This document shows, one piece after another, positions 40,101 to 46,989 of a stretch of 64,000 bases of DNA. This DNA is from Stictocephala bisonia (lineage: Eukaryota > Arthropoda > Insecta > Hemiptera > Membracidae), in the NCBI GenBank assembly GCA_035578905.1, contig JAQJVL010000157.1, positions 744,001 to 808,000 on the forward strand, in the 5' to 3' direction. A program made the position numbers and the translations under genes. The notes beneath the pieces were generated by a model. It made no database searches, had not been told where the DNA came from, and saw only the letters and a program-made list of their open reading frames with translations. Numbering within the stretch: the first letter of the stretch is position 1; the number at the start of each line of letters is the position of its first letter.

Positions 40101-43100
40101 AATATAATGTTAAATTTCAATATGGTTTTAATTTTCAAATACACATTGAATTGTGTTTGCACAATTTACTACGGAAATAAATTATATTCATACATTCGGT
40201 AATTCTAATGGAAGCTTCATCAACAAAGAGAAAATTATTTGATTTCTGAGTCGTTCGATTTTATTATCTAATTTATAATTTATAAATAAAATTATTTAAA
40301 TGTATCATCTAATTATTATAAATTTAAATGAATTGTAAAGCTATAGAAACAAAAACATATATATGCTGACAAAAATGGTGAATTGTTTGTTACTAATATA
40401 CCGCTGTATATTTAACGTGTGTATTTAAATGTGATTGTTTTACATGAACACCATAGTTGTAACTATTTTGGCATGATGTAAATATTTTGGTATAAATTTT
40501 GTCTTACAGTTACACGATTCATTTAAAATATATAACTTTATAATAAACTCTGAAAGTTCAGTTAACAGTTTAATAAACCATTAATAAATGGTTCCAAAGA
40601 ATTGGCACAAACTTTCCCTTATATTAAACACTACAAAAATACAAACTTTAAAATTACCAGTTTGATTCACAGATATGTTTCTTTTTGTTATATCTAAAAA
40701 AACTAGTCAAGTTAGAGAAATGTAGTTTTTACTAAAATATTTTGAATTTTAGTTCACATCTTTCCTGAAAATGTAATCAAAATCGTTAGAGCCGTTTTTG
40801 AGAAAATTTCATTTTTGTAAGTTTTTTACCCATACAAATAAAAAAATTAAAATTTAAAAAAAGTGAAAAACTGTCTGGAGATATTGGCTAAATACATAAC
40901 AATATTTACTAAATGCATACCAATTTCATAAAAATTGATCCATCGTTTTGGTATCCAGGGTAGTGCACATACACACAGGCAGATCATTTTATTTTTTCCA
41001 AAAAAACACTTTTTTGGGTTCAGGGGTCCCTAAAAGGATTTTTAGACCAACAAAAAGTTTTGTTGGACGATCACAATACTTTCTCTATGCTAACGCATAT
41101 AGGAGAAAGTAACAAGTTATTATGAATGGTTTTGGTTCTGAAATGTAATAAACTCCAGCCTATTTTACTATCGGTCATAGTCCATGTTATTTGTGTGTTA
41201 CAGTTAAAAGTACATTAAAGTGTTATTCTACATATCTCAATAGATTTTTGCCTACTCTAAATTATTAAGTTGGTGATTTTGAAAGTACTGAAGTTTCTTT
41301 TTTATTGAATAGAAACAAAGAATTATTTACATTTTGCCACTAATATCCTTTGCTTTTGTTAACAGCAAAATTTAATTGTCAGTAATTTGTAATTTACAGT
41401 TAGTTGCTCAACGAAATCTGCTGTGGAGGTGCGGGTGGACCACAGAGTTGTGACTCACTGAGTGAAAGGGATGCGATGTGTAGGCAATCATTTTGAACTG
41501 CTAAATATTTTGAGTTCCAGGTTATGGATTAGGTCTAAAGCTATAGGAAACTTTCAATACCGGTATGTATATTTTAGTTTAGTGTGTTTTTAAGGAGAAT
41601 GTTAATTAATTTCGAAGTAACCATGGATTAGTAGAACTAAGGCTTTAGGGTAAAAAAATTTAGATTTTTTTCCGATTTCAATTACTTTATATCAGCTATT
41701 AAACGCCTCCCAAGTATTTCTTTCGTTTAAATTATGTTTATAGTTATTAATATATCACCTCAAAGATGCGAATTTGGACTTTCTTGGTACATACAGAATT
41801 AAGTAACTATTTCCCTGATTATGCCCAAATTTAAAAAACAGACCTTGACACAGCGTTGCCAACCTAGCTTAGTGTTTTTTCCCTAGATGAACCATCTAAA
41901 GTCTCCTATATTACTTAAAAATTTCCTAGATAAATGAATTTTTCGTAGATACCAGTGAACAAATAATTGAATAGAGAAGACAAGTTCTATACTAGTACAC
42001 GAACCAGAGAGTTTTTAAGTCGCTTATTATGATTTTAACATCGATAATTTAGTAAAACAAATTGGCGGATGGGAAATTATGCTTTCCCACCATTATCACG
42101 ATGAGATAAGCATGACTGGAGACTGATAACCAGATCTACATTTCAAATGTAAACGCTAAACATACCATAAATGTTTCCACTATAACATCACTGTCTCCCC
42201 TACATACCGGGAAATTACCCTGAATGCAATATGAAATTACCTTAAGTCTTTTGTAGTATGAAGAATCCAAATAAAGGTTTTATCACACCTCAATATATTT
42301 CATATTTATTTAAAATATATATTCAATATTTATTCAAGACTGCCTATATTTCCCTAAATATTAGTGATTTTCCCTGATTCCCTAGGATTTTCAAAACTTC
42401 CCTAAATCTAGGGAAATTCTCCCTAGGTTGGCATCGCTGCCCTGACAGGACTAGTCTTGTTCATCAGTTATTTTGAATTACGTAATTTTACTGCAAATTA
42501 GATTTAAAATAATTAATGTTATATGTTTGTTTTTATTTTATTGCAACGAGAAATAAAATTTCGTGTTAAGTATCTTATACTTTTTATTATCACACAATTT
42601 ACAAAATTGATTAAATTTATACACTCAACGTTTGGTTTTACTTTTACCCGCATGTTATATTACAATCCAATCGCTACGAACACGTACAGCGAGACACAGC
42701 ACACGAACTCGCAGGATCGCCCTTCAACGACTTCCTGCTATTATACCCCACCCAACCCAGGGGAGGGGAAGGGGTCGAGTGTCAGTGTGTGAGTAGATCG
42801 CGGTCAGACGTACAGTCAGCGCTGCGAGCGGATTCAGTTGTCCTTAAAGTCGGCCGAACCGCCTTAAGAGTCTGCAGAGGCTGTCGGCCATGTTGGTTTT
42901 AATACTATAAGACCAATGTTATTTTCGAATCCATTTTTTTTGTTTGTTATTTATTGATCAAAAGTTAAGTATTAATTGTCATTTTAAACGTTATAATATT
43001 GAGCATTGGATTTGAGGTTTATGTATATACGTCTAGTTTTGAAATGTAGGTGAAAATAAAAACTTCAAAATAAATATTTTATATATTTGTTTCTATAAAA

Positions 43101-46003
43101 CTAATTAGGAATTATCAAAGCAATCCCAAAGCACAATTTCATTCTTGATCAAATGCAATTTGTTTAGGAACACCCCGTTTAAAAATAACTGTTTGGTTTG
43201 GATACGCGTGATCGTATGCCCAATTTGAAAACAACATTGTTCTTATGGGATTAAAACTAACATGGCCGACAGGCTCTGCAGAATCTGAAAATGTCTTGCA
43301 GTCTAATTTGATATTAGGGCTTTTGTTTAGAAGTTTCAACTATAGTCAATTAATTAATAATTATTAAGTTAGTTCAATATAAAGCCTTAAAGTGAATAAT
43401 ACAAATTGGCCAAGAATAACAGTGAAAATTATTCTTTTAATCATATGCTTGAATCATTATAGCTCCATTATATTATATTTGATAAAGTGCAACCTTAAAC
43501 TAAACAGGGTGAATAGCTGACGATTTAAATTGCTTTATTTAATATTTCATACCAGCTTAAAGCCTAACGCATAAATAATTATGTATATGCGTACATTTAA
43601 AATTAATAAAATAAAATGGTTAATTTTATTTTTATTGGAATTTAACACGAAATAATATTTCCCCTAGAAGCGTGGGATGAACTACCCCACACTTCAATTC
43701 CGTAAGACATCACTGAAGAAAAACAGCCATGATACTCCATCAACAAAGCTTTCTGACCCAAGAAAGGATATACGGTTCTAAGGGCGAAACATGCTCGATT
43801 TAAGTTGCCACAAACCCCCGAAACATGCTCAGACCAAAGCAAGCCACTATCCACTGTAACTCCCAAGAATTTAACTGAAGTTCACTCCTAAACTTGCCGA
43901 GAGAAATTAGGTCAGAGTATTTGTTCCGCATTAAAAATTGAACAAAAAGGGTTTTATTAAGATTAAAAATCAGATTATTTCTTGTCAACCATTCTTTGAA
44001 TATATGTATTGTGGTAGATACTCTTGACTGCAGACTCCTCTCAGGGCCTCCAAATAGCAGAGTTGTATCTCCAGCAAATAAAAATGACTTTGCTAAAGTA
44101 ATTCCCGAAACCACGTCTTTTATATAAATTATGAAGAGCACGAGAATACTGCCTTGAGGAACTCCAAATTTTGATTCTACTTTCTGAAACCTGGTTCCTG
44201 ACACTTCGACAAACTGCTGACGATTCTAGAGATGAGGATCTAAACCAAGATAAAGGAATTCCTTACACACCACATTGCTCAGGCTTATTTCATAGAATGT
44301 TGTGGCCCTCCCGTTCAAAGGCCGTGGTTAAATCAAAGAAGACTCCCAAAGCCGGTTCACGATTTTCAAGCAAGTGTTTAATCAGTGTTAAATGTTAAAT
44401 TTAACACACAGTGGTATGGGAGTTTAAAATAACAGTGTGTGTGTATGGGTGGGTGGGAGGGTCAAAACCACCGTTAGTGTATGTGTGAGCAGGTGGGTCA
44501 AAACGACAGTGTGTGTGTATGGGTGGGCGGGAGGGTCAAAACCACTGTTAGTGCATGTGTGAGCGGGTGGGTAGATACCATTGTACGTGTATATACAATA
44601 CACCCTCCGCCCGCAATTGAAGGTTACTATCTCCTTCACTAAAACCACAACTGCTAGTGTTGTTGAACGGTTCTCCCTAAACCCATACTGATTAGGAACT
44701 AAAATGTTGTGTTTATTGAAATGGCTTATTAACTATTATTTAAAAAATTTTAGCGAATGTGGATAAATATAAATTGGTCGATAATTATTTACGTCACTTT
44801 TGTCTCCCTTTTTAAAATCATATTTGCTGCTTCAAAGTGGTTAAAAATTAGATGATCAGGGGAAATAATTTAATTGCACAAAAACTTTAGCTTTTTGTAC
44901 AATAATAAAATAATTTTTATAGAAATATAAGACAATTAATTTTAATGGACATTATAGAATTTTGATTAATTTAATGATATTTTCCCGGACATAAATATAT
45001 CCTTAATTAGTTTCATTGTGAAATTATTATTTTGGCCCATAAAACACTTTTCATGAGCCTAATTTAACCATAAAGTACATAAAACATAAAGTAGGAAACT
45101 ACTATCTTATTACAAATTCTTATATATCTTCATAAGAAATCAAGATTTGCGTTAAGTTTGAGTGCCTTGATCCATCCGGGGCGGCGCCTTTCGAGCGTGT
45201 ATTACTATCGTGCATATAACCGCTAAACGCGAACATTATTATTCCATTATAACTTTAGAAATATTTGTCGTTAACAAAATTTAAAATAAAAAAGGTGTTT
45301 GAACAAATTTATTTAATTAATATAAATATTTCAAAAATAGTCTACTATAAGTCGCGAGTTTGAGATTTCTGATGTTTTCTGGAAATTCTACGTCTGTGAA
45401 ATTATATTTAGGTATATTTTTCACGAGAAAATTTAGCCAATTATTAACCAATATCAGACAAATTATTTTAATATAACAACATATTTTCTTTGGTGGGTAG
45501 AAATTGTTAAGTTACAAAAGGGACACTTATACACATAATAAGTTTGCAACCACCATGGCTTACAGATATACTGTATGATAATACAATATACCTTCATACT
45601 TTATATAAAATGTACCATTGTTATTTTGTATATAAATAACCAGGACTTTAAAAAATGAGAACTTTAAAAATATAATCAAATAAATATTTTTAAATGAGAA
45701 ATTTCGCAATACTGTTTAGTTACTTTTAAATGACTAATGTAGGCACTGTATTAGAACACAAGATGTTAAACATTGTGGGCATCCAGTGGTTCACTACATT
45801 CTTAAATTGGTTTAGACAATACGCTTTGTTACATTACTAGAGTGGCCTACCAATAGATATAAATGTCCTTAGTTAATATTTGATATAGCCTACCGAAATA
45901 ATAAAATCGTGTTTGATAACTGACAGAGACAGGACTAAAGGGGTGACTTACTGGACGTCCCCGGCAGCTTAGTCTGGTGCAGATGATCCATGGTGTGTTG
46001 CAT
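3048..46003 (-). CDS. tll: tailless nuclear receptor gene, six exons in window, 3' end missing
   Basis: This is an NR2E-class orphan nuclear receptor. In insects tailless is a transcriptional repressor that patterns the embryo termini, brain and visual system. Joining 46003-45952, 22027-21946, 19432-19414, 6541-6406, 4105-3879 and 3185-3048 gives 654 nt with one open frame of 218 residues. In order these hold a short N-terminus, a two-zinc-finger DNA-binding domain, the C-terminal extension [20 protein letters not shown], a Pro-rich hinge, and the first helices of the ligand-binding domain. All internal borders are GT/AG. The DGCAGFFK P-box, the seven-residue spacing between the first two cysteines of finger 2, and [10 protein letters not shown] match tailless; the sister gene dissatisfaction has a different extension (RGPRKPKL). 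Tailless proteins are usually about 400-450 residues, so roughly half is beyond the left edge. Family assignment is firm; tailless over other NR2E members is very likely. Confidence 0.92.
3186..3878. other. tll intron 5
   Basis: AT-rich unique-looking DNA of 693 bp. No repeat, gene or conserved motif is seen. Confidence 0.8.
3879..4105 (-). CDS. tll: tll coding exon 5 (C-terminal extension and hinge)
   Basis: The acceptor ACTGTTCCAG leads into CG, which completes an Ala codon with the final G of exon 4. The exon then reads [20 protein letters not shown], the diagnostic tailless extension that follows the DNA-binding domain. About 50 Pro/Ser/Thr-rich hinge residues follow. The donor is taken as CCTAAG|GTAGTG at 3879, leaving phase 0; the open frame runs a little further without a splice but loses all similarity. 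Confidence 0.93.
4223..5850 (+). mobile_element. degraded LINE in tll intron 4
   Basis: A sense-strand reverse transcriptase is spread over several frames. RT core pieces include [14 protein letters not shown] (about 4310), [20 protein letters not shown] (about 4460), [15 protein letters not shown] (about 4585), MFFDLEK (about 4690), [20 protein letters not shown] (about 4890) and TDDTSLSLS (YADD box changed to FTDD, about 4990). A thumb remnant runs to 5708. At least four stops or frameshifts separate these, so the copy is dead and older than the one at 559. It lies opposite to tll transcription. Confidence 0.85.
5851..6405. other. rest of tll intron 4
   Basis: AT-rich DNA with no recognised feature. 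Confidence 0.7.
6406..6541 (-). CDS. tll: tll coding exon 4 (zinc finger 2)
   Basis: The 136-nt exon lies between a TATATTTTAG acceptor and a GGTGAGT donor. It encodes 45 residues starting [19 protein letters not shown] and ending [13 protein letters not shown], plus one base of the next codon. Finger 2 shows C-x7-C-x9-C-x2-C, the spacing seen in tailless/TLX rather than the more usual C-x5-C. An additional Cys lies inside the x7 loop (CKAKC). Confidence 0.97.
6765..8117 (+). mobile_element. outer non-autonomous Helitron, split by a second Helitron
   Basis: The element starts A|TCTATACTTATAAAAGAGG at 6765 and runs into a TA repeat. It is interrupted by a second Helitron (6821-7514), resumes in the TA repeat at 7515, and ends GCGGGCGGGTACAGCTAG|T at 8117. 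Start TC, end CTAG, a GC-rich hairpin just before the end, and insertion between A and T are the Helitron signature. No replicase/helicase coding is present. Confidence 0.75.
6821..7514 (+). mobile_element. inner non-autonomous Helitron inserted in the TA repeat of the outer one
   Basis: The element starts A|TCTATATTTATAAAAGAGG at 6821 and ends GGGGTGTCCCCTAG|T at 7514, preceded by the hairpin GCACGC-GAA-GCGTGC. The first ~400 bp are nearly identical to the outer element (7576-7956). The 3' part is different and carries one GTAGCAACGCGAGTAGTGCG unit (7374), matching the element at 1816-2935. Confidence 0.75.
8150..10050 (-). mobile_element. very degraded LINE remnant
   Basis: Reading the minus strand gives scattered RT-like pieces: [20 protein letters not shown] around 9230-9290, EDQGGF and [17 protein letters not shown] around 8930-9020, with many stops between. 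This resembles the N-terminal half of an RTE- or Jockey-type reverse transcriptase. It is bounded by two Helitrons in opposite orientation (ends at 8117 and 10068). Confidence 0.5.
10377..12993 (-). mobile_element. TTAA-flanked DNA transposon, probably Kolobok superfamily
   Basis: The element is 2617 bp with 12-bp terminal inverted repeats GGGGACACGGAA and a TTAA duplication on both sides (10373-10376 and 12994-12997). Empty-site versions of the same Helitron sequence (about 7050 and 7770, GTGGTTTAATGTAGTTTCAC) have a single TTAA, which proves the boundaries. TTAA targets are used by piggyBac and Kolobok; the transposase is not of piggyBac type. Confidence 0.85.
10949..12585 (-). pseudogene. 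Mutator-like/Kolobok-type DDE transposase with two homopolymer frame breaks
   Basis: A transposase in three overlapping frames: 12585-12211, 12248-11397 and 11362-10949. The N-terminus is basic and has a Cys pair (CKNC) that, with CSHC, would form a zinc ribbon. The core shows [20 protein letters not shown] (first Asp), [23 protein letters not shown] (second Asp), [18 protein letters not shown] and the distal [11 protein letters not shown] (catalytic Glu candidate). Frame changes fall in a run of eight A/T at about 12259-12266 and one of seven at about 11425-11431. Either the copy is freshly dead or these are sequencing errors. The family is widespread in insect genomes; exact superfamily is inferred. 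Confidence 0.8.
13240..15330. other. tll intron 3 DNA without recognised gene
   Basis: AT-rich sequence with moderately GC-rich patches at 13540-13790 and 14800-14970 (the latter with CCCCGCCCACTACGTCATC). No coding potential, repeat unit or RNA gene was recognised. Confidence 0.6.
15333..15649 (-). pseudogene. Penelope-like element ORF remnant (tentative)
   Basis: An open minus-strand frame of about 105 codons without an ATG. It contains FKKL-type Lys-rich helix sequence followed by [20 protein letters not shown] '(S/T)xxExxLLxKGLxxN' motif is characteristic of the N-terminal region of Penelope-like retroelements. A stop lies just upstream and the downstream frame decays within about 30 codons. 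No RT or GIY-YIG domain is seen nearby. Identification rests on one motif. Confidence 0.45.
15722..15782. repeat. perfect 28-bp inverted repeat, 5-nt loop
   Basis: Arms 15722-15749 (TTGCCGTGTGGCGCGAGTCA...) and 15755-15782 are exact reverse complements separated by GTATT. The arms are GC-rich in an AT-rich intron. A 61-bp cruciform or hairpin RNA would form. Confidence 0.95.
15790..16715. other. tll intron 3 DNA, AT-rich
   Basis: No recognised feature. Confidence 0.7.
16716..16769 (+). repeat. poly(A) tract, 54 nt
   Basis: An uninterrupted A run. No clear retroelement body is recognised immediately 5' of it, so it may be a simple repeat or the tail of an unrecognised insertion. Confidence 0.9.
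16852..16940 (-). mobile_element. 5'-truncated SINE, minus orientation
   Basis: The minus strand matches the 3' end of the SINE at 39643: CACTATCACACTCATTGG, then CATATTCGTTCATATC, then CGGCGTCTTAGGAATGAA. Only the last ~90 bp is present. Confidence 0.7.
17045..17280. repeat. GC-rich ~36-bp minisatellite, locus 1
   Basis: Degenerate tandem copies of a unit like CCCACCCATACACGTACAGT followed by GGTATTGA. The same unit recurs at six other places in the window. Confidence 0.8.
17300..17984. other. tll intron 3 DNA
   Basis: Mixed AT-rich DNA with no recognised gene. CpG-containing sequence at 17650-17760 is not interpreted. Confidence 0.6.
17985..18354 (+). mobile_element. MITE copy with long TIR, right end degraded
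   Basis: The copy begins TTTGCAGAGGCTGTCGGCCA and shares its body with the copies at 42870-43282 and 51798-52190. Its right terminal repeat is lost; sequence changes at about 18355 into a LINE remnant. Confidence 0.75.
18355..19217 (+). mobile_element. LINE 3' end fragment
   Basis: Plus-strand translation gives [27 protein letters not shown], then [15 protein letters not shown], typical of the C-terminal region of Jockey/R1-like RT proteins. An AT-rich 3' UTR follows, ending GTAACCGTTGGAAATAAATAAATAAAT. There is a TA microsatellite at 19075-19110. Confidence 0.7.
19414..19432 (-). CDS. tll: tll micro-exon, 19 nt, encodes the P-box CAGFFK
   Basis: On the minus strand CTTGTTTCAG (acceptor) is followed by 19 nt and then GTACGTAC (donor). 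The leading A completes the Gly codon left by exon 2 (GG + A). The remaining 18 nt read CAGFFK and end in phase 0, matching exon 4, which starts with [11 protein letters not shown]. The micro-exon therefore carries the fourth zinc ligand of finger 1 and most of the DNA-reading P-box. Its length is not a multiple of three, so skipping it would remove the finger and shift the frame. Introns of about 2.5 and 12.9 kb flank it. Confidence 0.9.
19433..21360. other. tll intron 2, AT-rich part
   Basis: No recognised feature apart from very AT-rich DNA. Confidence 0.7.
21361..21849. repeat. 30-bp minisatellite in tll intron 2
   Basis: About 16 copies of GTCATAATTGGCTGTGATAG plus GTAGTCAATA, with a G/T alternation at one position (GATAG/GATAT). 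It begins 97 bp downstream of the exon 2 donor. The minus-strand open frame across it (a repeated 10-residue peptide) is an artefact of the 30-bp period. Confidence 0.95.
21946..22027 (-). CDS. tll: tll coding exon 2 (zinc finger 1)
   Basis: The 82-nt exon is bounded by a TGTTACAG acceptor and a GTCAGT donor. It encodes [20 protein letters not shown] followed by GIFACD and two bases of a Gly codon. It supplies the first three zinc-binding cysteines of finger 1 (CKVC and the Cys of ACD). The fourth cysteine is not in this exon but in the 19-nt exon at 19432-19414. Confidence 0.95.
22028..22740. other. start of tll intron 1 at its 3' end
   Basis: No recognised feature. The 100 bp next to exon 2 is less AT-rich. 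Confidence 0.6.
22742..23200 (-). mobile_element. probable LINE 3' end remnant
   Basis: In minus orientation a short frame reads like the C-terminus of a LINE RT ([14 protein letters not shown], then [11 protein letters not shown] with stops). It is followed by a tail containing AATAAATGGTTTGATTTGAT, like the TTTGAT tail of the LINE at 559-1815. The evidence is weak. Confidence 0.45.
23240..24860. other. tll intron 1 DNA
   Basis: A poly(T) run at 23379-23399 and a less AT-rich, unique-looking patch at 23580-23930. No gene is supported. Confidence 0.5.
24865..25147. repeat. ~40-bp degenerate tandem repeat
   Basis: Seven diverged copies of GTCTGAAGGGTGAGTGGAAA plus TGTTATCAGTAGTCGTGCAT. Confidence 0.9.
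25150..28486. other. tll intron 1 DNA with unique-looking patches
   Basis: No gene or repeat was recognised. The patches 25230-25640 and 26880-27660 are less AT-rich than their surroundings and not obviously repetitive. They are the best places in the intron to look for enhancers, but nothing in the sequence proves this. Confidence 0.5.
28487..29532. mobile_element. TIR element with internal minisatellite
   Basis: Perfect 17-bp terminal inverted repeats AGAATGGTTAAGAGGCA (28487-28503) and its complement (29516-29532). Inside are several scattered copies of a TTGGTCCA motif in both directions and a 16-bp tandem array. No coding sequence. Target duplication is not clear. Confidence 0.65.
29064..29481. 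repeat. 16-bp minisatellite, about 26 copies
   Basis: Almost perfect tandem copies of CATATGGTAGTGTTGT, each with the NdeI-type palindrome CATATG. Few substitutions imply recent expansion. Confidence 0.97.
29591..35453. repeat. 5.9-kb satellite array, 32/30-bp units
   Basis: About 185 tandem copies of GTGACTGTAGATCACTATGG plus AGACCTATGTCA (32 bp) or ACCTATGACA / ACCTAGGTCA (30 bp). The two lengths alternate in patterns that themselves repeat, giving higher-order units of about 60-160 bp. AGTGA and TCACT flank a 7-nt loop, so each unit can form a short hairpin. The left third uses ACCTATGACA and the middle and right use ACCTAGGTCA, with GCGAGC variants only in 31.4-33.4 kb. It lies in tll intron 1. 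Confidence 0.98.
35454..38150. other. tll intron 1 DNA
   Basis: AT-rich with no recognised gene. Patches at 35570-35620 and 36540-36850 are less AT-rich. Confidence 0.6.
38160..38870 (+). mobile_element. possible LINE 3' end remnant
   Basis: Ends in ATTGTCAAACCATTGGAAATAAATCAAA, resembling the 3' end at 19217. The upstream part gives only weak RT C-terminus-like translation. Confidence 0.35.
39643..39926 (+). mobile_element. tRNA-derived SINE, full length
   Basis: The 5' end is tRNA-like with an A box TAGCGTAGTTGG (39652-39663) and a B box GTTCGATCCC (39697-39706), the internal promoter of RNA polymerase III. A tRNA-unrelated body ending GATCGGCGTCTTATGAATAA follows, with an (AAAT)n tail. 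A truncated copy of the same 3' end lies at 16852-16940. Confidence 0.88.
39930..41842. other. tll intron 1 DNA with a possible TE remnant
   Basis: Mostly AT-rich. At 40740-41115 lies repeat-like sequence ending in the imperfect hairpin ACTTTCTCTATGC / GCATATAGGAGAAAGT, which looks like the end of an unidentified transposon. Confidence 0.4.
41851..42439. mobile_element. hAT-type MITE with 8-bp target duplication
   Basis: 589 bp with inverted ends CAGCGTTGCCAACCTAG and CAGCGATGCCAACCTAG, the CAG...GCCAAC type of hAT end. It is flanked by CCTTGACA (41843-41850) and CCCTGACA (42440-42447), an 8-bp duplication with one later change. No transposase. Confidence 0.9.
42450..42869. other. tll intron 1 DNA, GC-richer right end
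   Basis: 42690-42865 is GC-rich with TTATACC and TCAGT motifs on the plus strand. This is not enough to call a promoter. Confidence 0.4.
42870..43282 (+). mobile_element. MITE copy with long TIR
   Basis: 413 bp beginning GTCTGCAGAGGCTGTCGGCC and ending with its inverse GGCCGACAGGCTCTGCAGA. The inverted ends extend over more than 30 bp (through CATGTTGGTTTTAAT). Confidence 0.88.
43640..44830 (-). mobile_element. degraded LINE with a minisatellite inside
   Basis: Minus strand, from high to low coordinates: [14 protein letters not shown] (about 44800), [10 protein letters not shown] (about 44670), a minisatellite block (44430-44600), [10 protein letters not shown] (about 44330), [20 protein letters not shown] (about 44150), AGDTTLLFG (YADD box decayed to AGDT, about 44060), and [14 protein letters not shown] and [17 protein letters not shown] (about 43870-43680). 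Stops and frameshifts show it is dead. It is in the same orientation as tll. Confidence 0.85.
44430..44600. repeat. GC-rich minisatellite, locus 2 (inverse orientation)
   Basis: About four copies of a TGTGTATGGGTGGGCGGGAG-type unit, the reverse complement of the CCCACCCATACACGTAC unit. It splits the LINE reading frame at this position. Confidence 0.85.
44831..45951. other. 5' end of tll intron 1
   Basis: AT-rich, no recognised feature. Confidence 0.7.
45952..46003 (-). CDS. tll: tll coding exon 1 (start codon, 17 residues)
   Basis: The exon encodes [17 protein letters not shown] plus the first base of a serine codon, and ends in a strong donor (A|GTAAGT). The split codon A + GT (from 22027) gives Ser, producing [13 protein letters not shown], the usual start of the tailless DNA-binding domain. 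The ATG is the first in this frame after an in-frame TAG about 90 nt upstream and has a G at -3. The exon is too short to be found by length. Its call rests on the matching phase, the donor, and the Ser-Ser-Arg junction. An extra upstream non-coding exon cannot be ruled out. Confidence 0.8.
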
Positions 46004-46210
46004 GGCACTACGTTGACTACGACTGTGACTTTCTGCCCCAAGGGGATGACAGTGAAGTCGCAGTCGAGGCTAACCCTTCTCTGATTGGGGCAGAGCTACC
46101 CCAGGCTCCGCCCCTCAGCCAGGGAGGGGGCTGCACATCCATACCGCCTTATCTCCTGGTCGACTCCCGCAATCGCTTTATTGGGCCAATAAATAGCTTG
46201 ATGATGTCAT
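46004..46210 (-). promoter_or_regulatory. tll: likely tll 5' UTR and core promoter region
   Basis: This is a stretch of clearly higher GC than its surroundings directly upstream of the tll start codon, free of the repeats that fill neighbouring DNA. At 46177-46193 it contains the near-perfect palindrome TTTATTGGGCCAATAAA, which gives two inverted CCAAT/CAATAAA-type sites. On the minus strand CTATTTATTGG (46195-46185) could serve as a weak TATA-like element. No transcription start can be fixed from sequence alone. Confidence 0.4.
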
Positions 46211-46614
46211 GAGCTTCCTCTTGTCTAATGGCCGAAGTTAATGTCTGTTGTGCAACAGGCTTGGTGATAGCTTGTACAATGACTGACTGATAAGTCTTCA
46301 AGTCATTAAGTATTCTAATATTTAACTAGAATTACCGATGTCATTGATCTAGTGTACAAGGCAGGAACAAATAACGATGACTAACTACCTACGGGCCACT
46401 CCAAAGTATTAGTAACAACCCAAGCTCACAAGACAAGACGACATTGAAACAGCTAGACAGATTATAAGAGTTAAAAACAACTACGCATCTTAGCAGAGTA
46501 TTTGAAGTAATTCGGCCCCAGCATAGCCGACAAGCAGACAGAATTTATGGTGGTGGGGAAATTGTCCTAATTCATACATTACATAAGAAAGGATACAGGT
46601 CTGAGGTTAACAAA
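46211..46614. other. tll upstream DNA
   Basis: Unique-looking, moderate GC. No gene seen; possible regulatory DNA. Confidence 0.4.
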
Positions 46615-46902
46615 TAAATGTGCACTGACCCACCCGCCCACCCATACACGTACTGTTGTACTGACCCACCCACCCTCCCATACACGTACTGTTGTACCCG
46701 TCCACGTACGGTGGTGTTGGCCCACCCTCCCACCCGTACACGTTCAGTGGTGTTGGCCCACCCTCCCACCCATACACGTTCAGTGGTGTTGGCCCACCCT
46801 CCCACCCATACACGTTCAGTGGTGTTGGCCCACCCTCCCACCCATACACGTTCAGTGGTGTTGGCCCACCCTCCCACCCGTACACGTACGGTGGTGTTAT
46901 TA
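46615..46902. repeat. GC-rich 36-bp minisatellite, locus 3
   Basis: About eight copies. The central ones are almost identical 36-mers (TGTTGGCCCACCCTCCCACC plus CATACACGTTCAGTGG). Because 36 is divisible by 3, several frames are open on both strands and none is a gene. Confidence 0.95.
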
Positions 46903-46924
46903 ATGAATAACTAATGAGTTAAGA

Positions 46925-46985
46925 GGTTAGGTTAGGTTAGGTTAGGTTAGGTTAGGTTAGGTTAGGTTAGGTTAGGTTAGGTTAG
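46925..46985. repeat. interstitial telomere-type repeat (TTAGG)n
   Basis: Twelve perfect tandem copies of GGTTA, i.e. TTAGG, the ancestral insect telomere motif. It lies 23 bp beyond the GC-rich minisatellite. Confidence 0.97.
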
Positions 46986-46989
46986 AATA

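Noticed and set aside
42690..42860. TATA-like and initiator-like motifs on the plus strand, possible antisense promoter
   Set aside because: Short motifs in a GC-rich patch next to a MITE are not sufficient, and no downstream coding exon was found.
46572..46914. Trp/Gly-rich and Thr/Pro-rich frames on both strands
   Set aside because: They follow the 36-bp minisatellite period; the same happens at 48489-48792 and 50229-50504.
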